NCBI RefSeq assembly: GCF_017614955.1
Contig: NZ_WVUH01000003.1
Coordinates: forward strand, 24,882 to 88,881
Length of the DNA: 64,000 nucleotides
Source: Micromonospora echinofusca
GTDB lineage: Bacteria > Actinomycetota > Actinomycetes > Mycobacteriales > Micromonosporaceae
Direction of reading: 5' to 3'
Shown here in pieces: positions 16,492 to 25,494 of this stretch. Position 1 is the first letter of the stretch; each line of letters starts with the position of its first letter. The notes under the pieces were generated by a model. That model did not search any database. It worked only from the letters and a program-made list of their open reading frames with translations, and had not been told where the DNA came from. The translations under genes were made by a program, and so were the position numbers.

Positions 16492-18133
16492 TGAGCAGCG
16501 TTCCCGTCGACCGCAGCATCGACCGGCGGGCCTTCCTGGCCCGTACCGCCGCACTGGCTGCCGCCTCGGCCGTCGGCGGCGCCGTGGCCCTACCCGCCGT
16601 CGCGCAGGCCGGGCCGACCCGGACGCCCGTCGGGCCGGCACCCCGACCAAACGCCGGCCTGGACGGGCCCGACGCGTACGTCCGGCCCCGTCCGGACGCG
16701 GTGGCCGACCCGACCGAACTGACCATCGCCGAGGCGGCCTGGCTGATCCGGGCCGGCCGGCTCACCCCGGAACAGCTCGTCGAGGCGTACCTCGCCCGCA
16801 TCTCGACGTACGACGCCACGTACCGGGCGTTCAACCTGGTCCTCGCCGACGCGGCGGTCACCGCGGCCCGGGACCTCGCCGGTCGACCGCGCCGGGGCGC
16901 CCTGCACGGCATCCCGCTGGCCATCAAGGACAACTACTACACCGCCGGGGTGCCCACCACCGCCAACTCCTACCTGTTCCGGGACTTCCGGCCCCCCTTC
17001 GACGCCACCGCCGTGGGGAAGCTGACCGCCGGTGGGGCGATCGTGCTCGGCAAGACCCAGATGGGGCCGCTGGCGACCACCCGGGCCACCACACCCGACG
17101 GGGCGGTCACCACGGTCAACGCCTGGACCCCGACCGATCCCCGCACCGACCCGGGCGGATCCTCCACCGGTACCGCCACCGCCGTGGCCGCCCGGCTGGC
17201 CACCTCCGGCACCGGCACCCAGACCGGCGGTTCCATCACCGCCCCGTCGAACGCGCAGAACCTCACCGGACTCAAGCCGACCATGGGCCGGGTCTCGCTG
17301 TACGGCATCATCCCGCTCAGCTACACCCGGGACCATCCCGGCCCGCTGGCCCGCGACGCCAAGGACGCCGCGATCATGCTCACCGCGATGGCCGGCGAGG
17401 ACCCGGCCGACCCGCGTACCCAGGGGCTGCCCGCCGTACCGGACCTGATCGGCGCGGCTACCGGCGGGGCCGGTTGACGCTGCGCTGGAAGACCCGGATC
17501 GGCGTGCTGCCGGGCTTCACCACCGGCACCTCGGCCACCGCCCTGGCCCGGCAGGCGTACCTGGCGAAACTCGCCGCGATCCCGGGCGCCGAGGTGGTCG
17601 ACGTGCCCCTGCCCGACGAGTGGGCCCTGCTCACCGGGAACGCCTTCAACAACGTACGACTGCCGGAACGCAGCGAACCGTTCCTGCCGTACCTGCGCAG
17701 CGACCTGCGGGGGTTCGGGGTGTCGGTGACCGGCTGGTTGCAGGGCGCCCTGCTCGGCGCCAACGAGTTCCTCACCGGCCAGCGGGCCAAGCTGCTGCTG
17801 ATGGAACGGGTGCTGGACCAGCTCTTCGCACACTGCGACGTGGTGGTGCAGACCAGCCCGGTGCCGTTCGACATCCTCGGGCTACCGGAGATCGCCTTCC
17901 CGATCGGCTTCACCGAGACGGGCGTACCGATCGGCACCATCCTCGGTGGCCTGCCCTACGGCGAGGACCGCCTGCTGTCGGTGGCCGCCGCCTACCAGGC
18001 CGTCACCGACTGGCACCGGCGGCGACCCGCCGACCCGCCGGCTCCCGCGGCAGCCGCCCGCAGCGCGACCCCGGCCACCGCCCCCACCGCGTGGCGACTG
18101 ACCGCCGACGAGGTCGCCGAGCTGGCCCAGTAA
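16491..18133 (+). pseudogene. Tat-exported amidase signature enzyme, broken by a one-base frameshift
   Basis: The first frame (ATG 16491 to TGA 17475-17477) encodes a twin-arginine signal (IDRRAFLARTAALAAAS) and the amidase signature core: catalytic Lys in LAIKDNYY, cis-Ser in PGGSSTGTA and nucleophile region GTQTGGSIT. The second half (WKTRIGVLPGF to the end at 18133) continues in the -1 frame. Adding one G to the GGGG run at 17466-17469 would read ATGGGRLTLRW straight through and give a 547-residue enzyme of normal length. This is either a true inactivating deletion, or a homopolymer sequencing error. Coupled by TGATG to the small gene upstream. If intact it would hydrolyse amides outside the cytoplasm. 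Confidence 0.85.
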
Positions 18134-18168
18134 CTGCCGGCCGGCACCGCTGCCTGCCCACCACGGCG

Positions 18169-18216
18169 GACGGGGGTACGGCGCACCGGACGGCTCCGGC
18201 GTGCCGTACCCCCGTC
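18169..18216. terminator. Bidirectional terminator between amidase and pgi
   Basis: A perfect 14-bp inverted repeat (GACGGGGGTACGGC, arms 18169-18182 and 18203-18216) with a 20-base loop sits exactly between two convergent genes. No T-run follows. Confidence 0.7.
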
Positions 18217-18218
18217 GG

Positions 18219-19853
18219 TCAGTCCCGGCCCCGCTGCCGGCGGTACCGCGCGATCAGGGTGGCGGTGGAGGAGTCCACCGCAGCCAGGTCCACGTCGGTG
18301 CCGGTGAGCAGCGGCGCGAACTGGTTGGCCATGACCTTGCCCAGCTCCACGCCCCACTGGTCGAACGGGTTGATGTCCCAGATCGCCCCCTCGGTGAAGA
18401 CGATGTGCTCGTAGAGGGCCACCAACTGGCCGAAGGTGGCCGGTGTGAGCCGGGGCGCGACGATCGAGGTGCTCGGGTGGTTGCCCGGCATCACCTTGTG
18501 CGGCACCAGCTCCGCGGCGGTCCCCTCGGCCGCCACCTCCTCGGCGGTACGGCCGAAGGCCAGCGCCGCGGTCTGCGCGAAGAAGTTCGACATGAACAGG
18601 TCGTGCATGTCGCCGAGGTCGTGGTGGGGCTCGCTGAACGCGACGAAGTCCGCCGGGATCAGCCCGGTCCCCTGGTGCATCAGCTGGTAGAAGGCGTGCT
18701 GGCCGTTGGTGCCGGGCTCGCCCCAGAAGATCTCCCCGGTCCGGTACGTCACCGGGGTCCCGTCGACGGTCACCGACTTGCCGTTGCTCTCCATGGTCAG
18801 CTGCTGGAGGTACGCCGGGAACCGGTGCAGGTACTGCGAGTACGGCAGCACCGCGTGGGTCGGCGCGTCCAGGAAGTTGGTGTACCAGACGTTCAGCAGA
18901 CCGAGCAGGGCCGGGACGTTCCGCTCGACCGGTGTGGTCCGGAAGTGTTCGTCCATGGCGTGGTAGCCGGCCAGCATCTCGCCGAACCGGTCCGCCCCGA
19001 TGGCCAGCATCACCGACAGGCCCACCGCCGAGGGGAGCGAGTACCGGCCACCCACCCAGTCCCAGAACCCGAACATGTTCTCCGGGTCGATGCCGAAGTC
19101 CTGTACCCGCTGCCGGTTGGTGCTCACCGCGACGAAGTGCCGGGCGACCGCCGCCTCGTCACCACCGAGCCCTTCCAGCAGCCAGTGCCGCGCCTGGCGG
19201 GCGTTGGCCAGGGTCTCCTGGGTGGAGAAGGTCTTGGAGACCACCACGAACAGGGTGCTGGCCGGGTCCAGGTCGTGGATCGTGTCGTGGATGTCCGTAG
19301 GGTCGATGTTCGACACGAACCGGCAGGTGATGCCGGCGTCGCGGTACGCCTTCAACGCCTCGTACGCCATCACCGGCCCGAGGTCCGAACCGCCGATGCC
19401 GATGTTGACCACGGTGCTGATCCGCGCACCGGTGTGCCCCTGCCACTGCCCGGAGCGCACCCGTTCGGCGAAGGAGGCCATCCGGTCCAGTACGGCGTGC
19501 ACGTCGGCGACCACGTCCTGGCCGTCGACCACCAGCGTGGCGTCCCGGGGCAGGCGCAGCGCGGTGTGCAGCACCGCCCGGTCCTCGGTGGCGTTGAGGT
19601 GCGCGCCGGAGAACATGGCGGCGATCCGCTCGGTCAGCCGTACCCGCCCGGCGAGCGCGGCGAGCAGCCTGACGGTCTCGTCTGTCACGAGGTTCTTGCT
19701 GTAGTCGACGTACAGGTCGGCCGCCTGCCCGGCGAGCCGCTCCCCACGGTGCGGATCGGCGGCGAACAACTCCCGCAGGTGGGCGCCGCGCAGCTGCGCG
19801 GCGTGCTCCCGCAGGGCCTGCCACTCGGCGGTGGCGGTGACATCCGTGACCAT
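18219..19853 (-). CDS. pgi: Glucose-6-phosphate isomerase
   Basis: Interconverts glucose 6-phosphate and fructose 6-phosphate in glycolysis and gluconeogenesis. The 544-residue length fits the family. Visible signatures are [13 protein letters not shown] (sugar phosphate binding), [27 protein letters not shown], the ESNGKSV motif and the C-terminal [13 protein letters not shown] with the active-site Lys. The ATG at 19853 is preceded by AGGAG at 7-8 bases. It is alone on the minus strand, with the convergent amidase ahead of its stop. A core metabolic gene, it marks the edge of the peptide locus. Confidence 0.98.
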   Translation of the reverse strand: MVTDVTATAEWQALREHAAQLRGAHLRELFAADPHRGERLAGQAADLYVDYSKNLVTDETVRLLAALAGRVRLTERIAAMFSGAHLNATEDRAVLHTALRLPRDATLVVDGQDVVADVHAVLDRMASFAERVRSGQWQGHTGARISTVVNIGIGGSDLGPVMAYEALKAYRDAGITCRFVSNIDPTDIHDTIHDLDPASTLFVVVSKTFSTQETLANARQARHWLLEGLGGDEAAVARHFVAVSTNRQRVQDFGIDPENMFGFWDWVGGRYSLPSAVGLSVMLAIGADRFGEMLAGYHAMDEHFRTTPVERNVPALLGLLNVWYTNFLDAPTHAVLPYSQYLHRFPAYLQQLTMESNGKSVTVDGTPVTYRTGEIFWGEPGTNGQHAFYQLMHQGTGLIPADFVAFSEPHHDLGDMHDLFMSNFFAQTAALAFGRTAEEVAAEGTAAELVPHKVMPGNHPSTSIVAPRLTPATFGQLVALYEHIVFTEGAIWDINPFDQWGVELGKVMANQFAPLLTGTDVDLAAVDSSTATLIARYRRQRGRD

Positions 19854-20048
19854 CCGGACGCTCCTGTTTCTTGTGGTTCTTCCCGGTACTGTACCGTCGT
19901 TGGTGATCTGTCCAGCCTGCCACTGTGCGGACACCGCCGTGACGGGAGCCCTCGGATCCGTCCACCGGGCGGACCACGGTCGGCCCGCCCGATGTCCCGC
20001 CCGGCGCCTCCTCGACGGTCTCCGGTGACCGCCTCCACCCCGCCGGGT

Positions 20049-20762
20049 TCAGCGGCGGGGCGGTACCACCACCAGGCCGCTCTGGTAGGCGACGGCGACC
20101 GCCTGCGCCCGGTTGGTCAGTCGGAGCTTCATCAGTACCCGGCCCATGTGCGACTTGACCGTGCCCTCGGTGATGAAGAGCCGGCCGGCGATCTCGGTGT
20201 TGGAGAAGCCCTGGGCCGCCAGTGTCAGCACCTGCCGCTCCCGGTTGGTGAGTTGGCGCAGCTCCGCCGGAGTCCGCACGCCCGGCTCCGACCGGGCGGC
20301 GAAGTCGCGGATCAGCTGCCGGGTCACGGCCGGGTCCAGCCAGCCGAGGCCGGCGGCCACCACCCGGATGGCCCGGAGCAGTTCGTTCGGTGCGGTGTCC
20401 CTGAGCAGCAGTCCGGCGGTCCCGGCGCGCAGGGCCCGGTAGACCGTGAGGTCCGAGCCGTCGCCGGTGAGGACGAGCACTCTGACCGGCCGCTGTGGAT
20501 CGGCGGCGAAGCCGGCGCCGGTGACGGTACGGATGACGTCCAGGTTTCCTCCGTCCAGCCCGTCGAGGACGACCAGATCGGGTCGGTACCTCCGGGCCGC
20601 GTCGAGCACGTCCACACCGTCGGGCACCTCGGCCACCACCTCGACGTCCGGTTCACCGGTCAGCAGCATGACGACGCCCCTGCGCAGCAACGGCTGCCCA
20701 CCGGCGACGACGACCCGGATCGGTTGGCTGGTACGGCAAACCTGTCCGTCCGTCACGGCCAC
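20049..20762 (-). CDS. LuxR-family response regulator with degenerate receiver
   Basis: A 237-residue regulator with a receiver-like N-terminus and a NarL/LuxR C-terminal helix-turn-helix (LTNRERQVLTLAAQGFSNTEIAGRL shortened here to its start LTNREREVL-like block, near 175-225). The receiver keeps the phospho-acceptor position Asp67 in DLVVLDG. However, the acidic pair that binds Mg2+ is replaced by Gly21-Gly22 (VVVAGGQP instead of the usual ADDQ), and the conserved Lys is Arg in LLLRDT. Such receivers usually work without phosphorylation. No histidine kinase gene is adjacent. It faces away from the small secreted-protein gene, which could be a target. Confidence 0.88.
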   Translation of the reverse strand: MAVTDGQVCRTSQPIRVVVAGGQPLLRRGVVMLLTGEPDVEVVAEVPDGVDVLDAARRYRPDLVVLDGLDGGNLDVIRTVTGAGFAADPQRPVRVLVLTGDGSDLTVYRALRAGTAGLLLRDTAPNELLRAIRVVAAGLGWLDPAVTRQLIRDFAARSEPGVRTPAELRQLTNRERQVLTLAAQGFSNTEIAGRLFITEGTVKSHMGRVLMKLRLTNRAQAVAVAYQSGLVVVPPRR

Positions 20763-21044
20763 CCCCAGAGCCAGAGGTCAGAGATCAGCGTCTATTACCG
20801 TGCTCTTTATGGGACACCCTCGGCTGGGCCGGTGGAAGTGTCACGCCGTCTCTGTCGGGAAGTGGACCGGTCCGCAGGTGCAGGGCCCGTACCACCCCGT
20901 ACGGGTGAGGTGGCGGCGCGCGCTGACCGTCCCGGGGCAGCCGGCTGGTTCCGACCGTGGGAGGACGCCGACGACGGTCGTTCGTCGAAGAATCAGACCG
21001 CCGCCGGACCAGGTGCCGGCGGCATCGGACGACCGGGAGGTCCC

Positions 21045-21494
21045 ATGAAGAAGCTGGTTTCGCTGGTCGGTGTCACCGCGCTCGTGCTCACCATGTTCGT
21101 GGCCGGCGGCGCATCCGCAGCCCAGGTGGACGAGACATCAGACCGGGCGGTCGTCGCCGTCTACCAGGGTCCGTCCCTCCGGGCCCAGACCCGGGTGGCC
21201 AACGCCACCGTCGATCCGGCGGCGCTCGGCGGGGCATCCACCATGGCCTACGGCTCCTACACCCACTACTGGGGTGCGCGGAACGGCTGGTGGACCCTCA
21301 ACCTCAGCGGCCTCCCGGTGACCCCGCGGCAGGCCGTGGTGGTCTCGGCGAGCGAGGTCGACGGCGGCGGCAACGAGTTCATCGGGGCGACGATCACGGT
21401 GCACAACGTCGCGGTGTGGAACGGCGGCGCCTCCATCAAGATCTACGTCGACTGGGGCTCGCCGATCTACATCAACGTGCACTACGTCTGGTAG
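21045..21494 (+). CDS. Small secreted protein, unknown function
   Basis: A 149-residue protein with a classical Sec signal peptide: MKKLVSLVG, a hydrophobic core and an AxA-type site (GGASAAQVD, cleavage near residue 25-26). The mature part of about 124 residues is rich in aromatic residues and alternating beta patterns, ending in INVHYVW; it has no cysteines and no family I recognise. The ATG at 21045 has a GGGAGG 4-5 bases upstream. The gene stands alone between a divergent regulator and a strong terminator. It is likely a beta-sandwich extracellular protein. Confidence 0.8.
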   Translation: MKKLVSLVGVTALVLTMFVAGGASAAQVDETSDRAVVAVYQGPSLRAQTRVANATVDPAALGGASTMAYGSYTHYWGARNGWWTLNLSGLPVTPRQAVVVSASEVDGGGNEFIGATITVHNVAVWNGGASIKIYVDWGSPIYINVHYVW

Positions 21495-21506
21495 CGGGCG
21501 CCACCT

Positions 21507-21539
21507 GCGGGCGGAGGCGGAAGGCACGCCTCCGCCCGC
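21507..21539 (+). terminator. Rho-independent-like hairpin after secreted protein
   Basis: A perfect 12-bp stem (GCGGGCGGAGGC, arms 21507-21518 and 21528-21539) with a 9-base loop begins 13 bases after the stop codon. It is a compact GC-rich terminator without a T-tract. Confidence 0.78.
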
Positions 21540-21655
21540 TGTCCTGTCGGCACCTGTCACCACCGCGCCGGCGGCGGAACAATTCACTGCCGCCCGTCCT
21601 GCCGGCCACCTAGGGTGGCGGTGGTGGCGGGCCGTCCGGTCCACCACCACCGTGC

Positions 21656-22303
21656 GTGACCGGAGAGGAGGAGGGGTGGCCCGGCCGGGTACGCCCCGAC
21701 CCGTCGATGACCCCTGAGGCCCTGACTCCCGAGACCCTGGTACGCCTGCTGGCCGAACCCGACCGGATGCGGGTGCTCGCCGCGATCGCGCTCGGTGCCC
21801 ACACTCCCGACCTGGTCGTACGGGCCTCCGGACTGTCCGCCCGGACGGCTGTGGCGGCGTTGCACAAGCTGACCGGGCAGGGCCTCGTGGTCACCGACGA
21901 CGACGGCCTGCGGGTGGCGTACGGGACGCTGCGGGAGCTGTCCCGGGACACCGCCGCAGCTCCGTCGGCCGATCCGGCGGGGGAGGCCGACCGGGAGCTG
22001 CGCCCGTTCCTGCGCGACGGGCGGCTGATCCGGTTCCCGGCCCAGCAGCAGCGGCGGCTGGCCGTGCTGCGACGGATCGCCGGGAGTTCGTTCGCGCCGG
22101 AGCAGCGGTACGACGAGGCGACGGTCGACGACCGGTTGCGGACGTGGTGCGCGGACGGGGAGGTGGACCATGTGACGGTCCGCCGGTACCTGGTCGAGGC
22201 GGGCCTGCTCTGCCGGGCCAACGGGGTCTACTGGGCCAGCCTCGCGTCGCCCCCGCAACCGGGTCCGGCCGAGCGGTACGTGACGGCCATGGGCCTGGAC
22301 TGA
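21656..22303 (+). CDS. DUF2087 domain transcriptional regulator
   Basis: A 215-residue protein in two parts. Residues about 20-100 look like an ArsR/MarR-like winged helix (LLAEPDRMRVLAAIALG, then ARTAVAALHKLTGQGLVV). Residues about 120-195 form a DUF2087 domain (RLIRFPAQQQRRLAVLRRIA, then RTWCADGEVDHVTVRRYLVE and GLLCRANGVYW). DUF2087 proteins are presumed DNA-binding regulators. The start is uncertain: GTG at 21656 or ATG at 21707, neither with a good ribosome binding site. Convergent with the zinc-linked CobW-family gene; no evidence links the two. Confidence 0.78.
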   Translation: MTGEEEGWPGRVRPDPSMTPEALTPETLVRLLAEPDRMRVLAAIALGAHTPDLVVRASGLSARTAVAALHKLTGQGLVVTDDDGLRVAYGTLRELSRDTAAAPSADPAGEADRELRPFLRDGRLIRFPAQQQRRLAVLRRIAGSSFAPEQRYDEATVDDRLRTWCADGEVDHVTVRRYLVEAGLLCRANGVYWASLASPPQPGPAERYVTAMGLD

Positions 22304-22348
22304 GCGGCTGCGCTGCGGGCTCGGCTGGGCAACGAACGCCGGGTGGGC

Positions 22349-23635
22349 TCACCCGGTCCGCGATGGTGCGGCGTCGCTGTCGGCGCGCGGGGGCGCGGCG
22401 AGCGGGAAGCAGCCGGCGAACGGGTCGGGCCAGGTGCGCCAGGCGTCCTCGCCGTCGGCGAGTTCGGCATCGGTGAGCAGGCAGCCGGCGAGGGTACGGT
22501 GCAGGTCGACCGGGTCGGTGTCCAGGCCGATGAGGACGAGGTGCTGGTGCCGGTCACCGTAGTACGGGTCCCAGTCGAGGGCGGCGGCGAGCCGGCGCTG
22601 GTTGTCGACGTGGGTCCACCGGTCGTCGGGTAGGGCGGTCAGCCAGGGCCCGAGTCCGGCCAGGGCGAGCCCGCCACCGGCGAACTCCCAGCCGATGACG
22701 GTGTCCGGTTGGCTGGCGAGCCAGAGGTGTCCCCGGGAGCGGATGATCTCGGCGTTGACGTCTTCGAGGACGTCGTGCAGCCGGGTCGGGTGGAACGGTC
22801 GACGGGCCCGGAACACGGCGGAGACCACGCCGTGGTCGGGGTGCGGTTCGTGCAGGCCCAGGGCGTGGCCCTGAAGACCCCGGTTGAGGACGCTGGGGGT
22901 CTCGGGGCGGTGCCGGTGGGTGTGCCGGAGTTGGCGGGTGAGGGCGTGGGCGTCGACGAGGTCGTCGTCGAGGCGGAAGTGGGCGGCCCAGGGGGCCATC
23001 CGGTGCAGCAGGACGGCGAGCCGGTCGGTGTCGTACGGCCCGTCGGGGTGCCGTCCCCACAGCACGACGGTGTCGGCGTACTCGATCTGCCGGGCGACGA
23101 CGTCGGCGAGCCCACGGTGGTCGTCGTCGGCGGCCTGGATGCCGAGCGCGCGTAGGTCGTCGGTGCTGGTCAGGCCGTCGAGCAGGTGTTCGGCGTCGAC
23201 GACGGTGAGGTAGGAGTCGACGCGGAGCAGGTCGGTCAGCGGGGTGCCGTCGACGGCACAGTGGGCGCAGGCGGCGGCGACGGCCTCGGGCTCGACCACG
23301 TCGGGGAGCAGCAGGAGCAGGTCCCGGCCGGTACGGGCGAGCCGGGCCAGGGTGGGCAGCACGTCCTCGCGCAGGGTGCAGGAGACGCAGCCGTGGACCA
23401 GGGCGACCTGTTCGTCCTCGACGATGCCGCTGCCGGTGCGCACGACGCGGCGGACCAGACCGGCCCGGATGCCGGTCAGGTCGTGCCGGATGAGCAGCAG
23501 GGACGGGTCCGCCGCGAGCAGGGCGCGGGCGGTGGCGAACGTCGCGGCCGGCCAGAACCCGCTGAGCACGGTCAGTGCCGGCCGGTCGTCGGTGGGCGCG
23601 GTCGTGGCGTCATGCGGTCCGGTGGGAGACGGCAT
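22349..23635 (-). CDS. CobW/ZNG-family zinc-homeostasis protein lacking Walker A
   Basis: A 428-residue member of the CobW/YciC/ZNG family that hands zinc to client proteins under starvation. The C-terminal CobW domain is intact (around YYGDRHQHLVLIG). The metal motif normally CxCC reads HGCVSCTLREDVLP, so two cysteines remain. The Walker A loop, normally GFLGAGKTT, reads GFWPAATFATARAL and lacks the GKT needed for nucleotide binding. GTP use is therefore doubtful. The ATG at 23635 (GGAGG 7 bases upstream) is preferred over an adjacent GTG. A Zur-like box lies 18 bases upstream, so induction by zinc limitation is expected. Confidence 0.87.
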   Translation of the reverse strand: MPSPTGPHDATTAPTDDRPALTVLSGFWPAATFATARALLAADPSLLLIRHDLTGIRAGLVRRVVRTGSGIVEDEQVALVHGCVSCTLREDVLPTLARLARTGRDLLLLLPDVVEPEAVAAACAHCAVDGTPLTDLLRVDSYLTVVDAEHLLDGLTSTDDLRALGIQAADDDHRGLADVVARQIEYADTVVLWGRHPDGPYDTDRLAVLLHRMAPWAAHFRLDDDLVDAHALTRQLRHTHRHRPETPSVLNRGLQGHALGLHEPHPDHGVVSAVFRARRPFHPTRLHDVLEDVNAEIIRSRGHLWLASQPDTVIGWEFAGGGLALAGLGPWLTALPDDRWTHVDNQRRLAAALDWDPYYGDRHQHLVLIGLDTDPVDLHRTLAGCLLTDAELADGEDAWRTWPDPFAGCFPLAAPPRADSDAAPSRTG

Positions 23636-23653
23636 CACGGTCCTCCGTTCAGT

Positions 23654-23668
23654 TGAAAACGATTGTCA
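23654..23668 (-). promoter_or_regulatory. Zur box for the CobW-family gene
   Basis: TGAAAACGATTGTCA is a near-palindrome matching the actinobacterial Zur consensus TGAAAATGATTTTCA at 12 of 15 positions. It stands just upstream of the CobW-family start, in an AT-rich pocket of otherwise GC-rich DNA. Confidence 0.8.
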
Positions 23669-23739
23669 TTGTAGAATGCGTGAGCGCCGGCGTCGGCACC
23701 CGGGTCGGGGTGTCGGCCACTCCGGCGTCTGTGCTAAAA

Positions 23740-23754
23740 AGAAAACCGTTTTCA
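23740..23754 (+). promoter_or_regulatory. Zur box for rpmB-rpmG
   Basis: AGAAAACCGTTTTCA contains the palindrome GAAAACCGTTTTC and matches the Zur consensus half-sites. It lies 26 bases before the rpmB start codon, placed to repress the zinc-free ribosomal protein operon when zinc is ample. Confidence 0.8.
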
Positions 23755-23779
23755 TTAAGACTGTGCAGAGGAGCAGGTC

Positions 23780-24016
23780 ATGTCCCGACGGTGCGAGGTC
23801 ACCGGCGCCCAGCCGGGCTTCGGTAACGCGGTGTCCCACTCCCACCGGCGCACCCGCCGCCGGTGGAACCCGAACCTTCAGCAGCACCGGTACTGGCTGC
23901 CGTCCGAGCGGCGCTGGGTGACCCTCACCCTCACCGCGAAGGCGCTGAAGACGGTCGACCGCAAGGGGATCGAGAAGGTCGTCGCCGAGCTGCGCGCCCG
24001 GGGGGTGAAGCGCTAG
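23780..24016 (+). CDS. rpmB: 50S ribosomal protein L28, zinc-independent paralogue
   Basis: A 78-residue L28 of the large ribosomal subunit. It begins [21 protein letters not shown] and carries the family core [16 protein letters not shown]. Only one cysteine is present, so the four-Cys zinc ribbon of the C+ form is missing. Such C- copies replace the zinc form in starvation, freeing ribosomal zinc. It has a strong GAGGAG ribosome binding site, a Zur box upstream, and is followed directly by the C- L33 gene. Confidence 0.95.
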   Translation: MSRRCEVTGAQPGFGNAVSHSHRRTRRRWNPNLQQHRYWLPSERRWVTLTLTAKALKTVDRKGIEKVVAELRARGVKR

Positions 24017-24184
24017 ATGGCCCGCCAGACCGATGTCCGACCGGTGGTCCGGCTCCGCAGCACCGCCGGCACCGGCTACACGTACGTCACCCGCAAGAAC
24101 CGCCGCAACGACCCGGACCGTCTGGTGCTGCGCAAGTACGACCCGCTGCTCCGCCGGCACGTCGACTTCCGCGAGGACCGCTGA
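24017..24184 (+). CDS. rpmG: 50S ribosomal protein L33, zinc-independent paralogue
   Basis: A 55-residue L33 starting at the base after the rpmB stop (TAG then ATG). Translation gives [18 protein letters not shown], then [18 protein letters not shown] and [16 protein letters not shown]. There is no cysteine, so it is the C- type that needs no zinc. It forms a two-gene operon with rpmB under the Zur box at 23740. Confidence 0.95.
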   Translation: MARQTDVRPVVRLRSTAGTGYTYVTRKNRRNDPDRLVLRKYDPLLRRHVDFREDR

Positions 24185-24261
24185 CTCTCCGCGGTCGGCC
24201 GCCGTTTCCGCTCACGCCGGGCCGCTGACCGGGGCGGCGCGGTCGTCCCCGGCCGGCCGGG

Positions 24262-25278
24262 TCAGGCCGGCGTCGGGGCCAGGCCGAGCACGTCCCGGGC
24301 GAGCCGGTGGACGTTTGCCACCGTACGGTCCCGACCGCCAGCGGCCTCCACCATCAGCAGCAGGTGCCGGACCCCGGGCAGCTGCGCGGCGGCGCGGATC
24401 CGCTCCCGGCACCGGTCGACCCCGCCCACGGGATGCAGGTCGAGCAGGTGTGCCACGTACCGGTCCCGCCGGTGGGCGGACCCGGTCGACCCGTCCAGCC
24501 GGACGTAGTCGTCGGTACCCGCCAACAGGCCGGACAGCCCGGGACGGACCGTCTGCGCGGCCGTGGCGTCGTCGTCGGCCAGGTACGCCAGGTGCGCGCT
24601 GGCGTGGCCGACGGCGCCGGGATCGTGCCCGTGCGCCGCCGCCACCTCGGCGTACCGTTCCAGCAGCGCCGCCTTCTCGGCCAGGGTGGCGTGCAGGCCC
24701 AGCAGCAGCGGAAAGCCGTACCGGGCGGCGAGTTCCACGGTCGGCGCCGAGGTGGCCGCGACCCACACCGGCACCGGCCGGCGCGGCCGGGGTACGACGT
24801 GCACCGGCCGGAACGGGAAGGCGGCGTTGCCGGCGACGACCGGCGCCCCGGACAGCCACGCCGCCAGCAGGTCGACGGCGTCGGCGAAGCCCTCCGTGTA
24901 GCGGGCCAGCCCGGTGCCGAACACCTCCAGGTCGACCCAGGGTCCGCCCCGCGCGATCCCGAGGCGGAACCGCCCGCCGGACAGCTCGTCGAGCAGGGCG
25001 GCCTCCTCCGCCAGCGCGACCGGATGCCGGTTGGACAGGATGCAGGCGGCCGTGCCGACCGTGATCCGGCGGGTCGCGCCGAGCAGGTGTGCGGCGAAGG
25101 CGACCGCCGACGGGCAGGCCCCGTACCGGATGAAGTGGTGCTCGGCGATCCACACGCCCGCGTAGCCGGCGGCCTCGGCAGCCAGCCCGTACGCGTGCGC
25201 GTCGGCCAACGCCTGCGCGGCGGTCACCCCGGGGTGCTGCCCGGCGAGCAGGAACAGGTGGGCCTCGACCGGCGCCAT
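24262..25278 (-). CDS. LLM-class flavin-dependent oxidoreductase
   Basis: A 338-residue luciferase-like flavoprotein using reduced flavin or F420. Signatures are AGVWIAEHHFI near the N-terminus, VGTAACILSNRHPVALAEEA, and the GGRFRLGIARGGPW segment that binds flavin phosphate. The ATG at 25278 is preceded by GGGAGG. A Zur-like box lies 27 bases upstream, so it probably belongs to the zinc-starvation regulon, where oxidoreductases of this class are seen next to metallophore or zinc-sparing genes. The substrate is unknown. Confidence 0.88.
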   Translation of the reverse strand: MAPVEAHLFLLAGQHPGVTAAQALADAHAYGLAAEAAGYAGVWIAEHHFIRYGACPSAVAFAAHLLGATRRITVGTAACILSNRHPVALAEEAALLDELSGGRFRLGIARGGPWVDLEVFGTGLARYTEGFADAVDLLAAWLSGAPVVAGNAAFPFRPVHVVPRPRRPVPVWVAATSAPTVELAARYGFPLLLGLHATLAEKAALLERYAEVAAAHGHDPGAVGHASAHLAYLADDDATAAQTVRPGLSGLLAGTDDYVRLDGSTGSAHRRDRYVAHLLDLHPVGGVDRCRERIRAAAQLPGVRHLLLMVEAAGGRDRTVANVHRLARDVLGLAPTPA

Positions 25279-25304
25279 GGTCCTCCCGAGCCGGGCGGGA
25301 ACAG

Positions 25305-25319
25305 TAACGATTGTCATTA
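25305..25319 (-). promoter_or_regulatory. Zur-like box for the LLM oxidoreductase
   Basis: TAACGATTGTCATTA (minus strand TAATGACAATCGTTA) shares the core CGATTGTCA with the box at 23654. It sits just upstream of the oxidoreductase start. Confidence 0.72.
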
Positions 25320-25411
25320 CGGGTACCTGTCGAGCAGACCACGACGCCCGCGCTCCGGTCAACCGGGCACGCCGGGCCGGCTGCTCCGTTGTCTGGGGCC
25401 TCAGCCTCCTG

Positions 25412-25476
25412 TCGCGGTTCTCAGGAAGTCGGGGTATCCGGACGGCTCCGACACCCCGACTTCCTGAAAACCGCGA
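25412..25476. repeat. 24-bp inverted repeat, REP-like or terminator hairpin
   Basis: Arms 25412-25435 and 25453-25476 (core TCAGGAAGTCGGGGT) pair with one mismatch around a 17-base loop. The element lies between the stop of the SMP-30 gene and the upstream region of the oxidoreductase, both on the minus strand. It would terminate the catabolic operon but is longer than an ordinary terminator. Confidence 0.62.
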
Positions 25477-25494
25477 CGAGGTCGGTCGGTCGGG

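Noticed and set aside
18201..21044. Long plus-strand frame leading into the small secreted protein
   Set aside because: It is antisense to pgi and the response regulator; the real start is the ATG at 21045 with signal peptide and GGGAGG.
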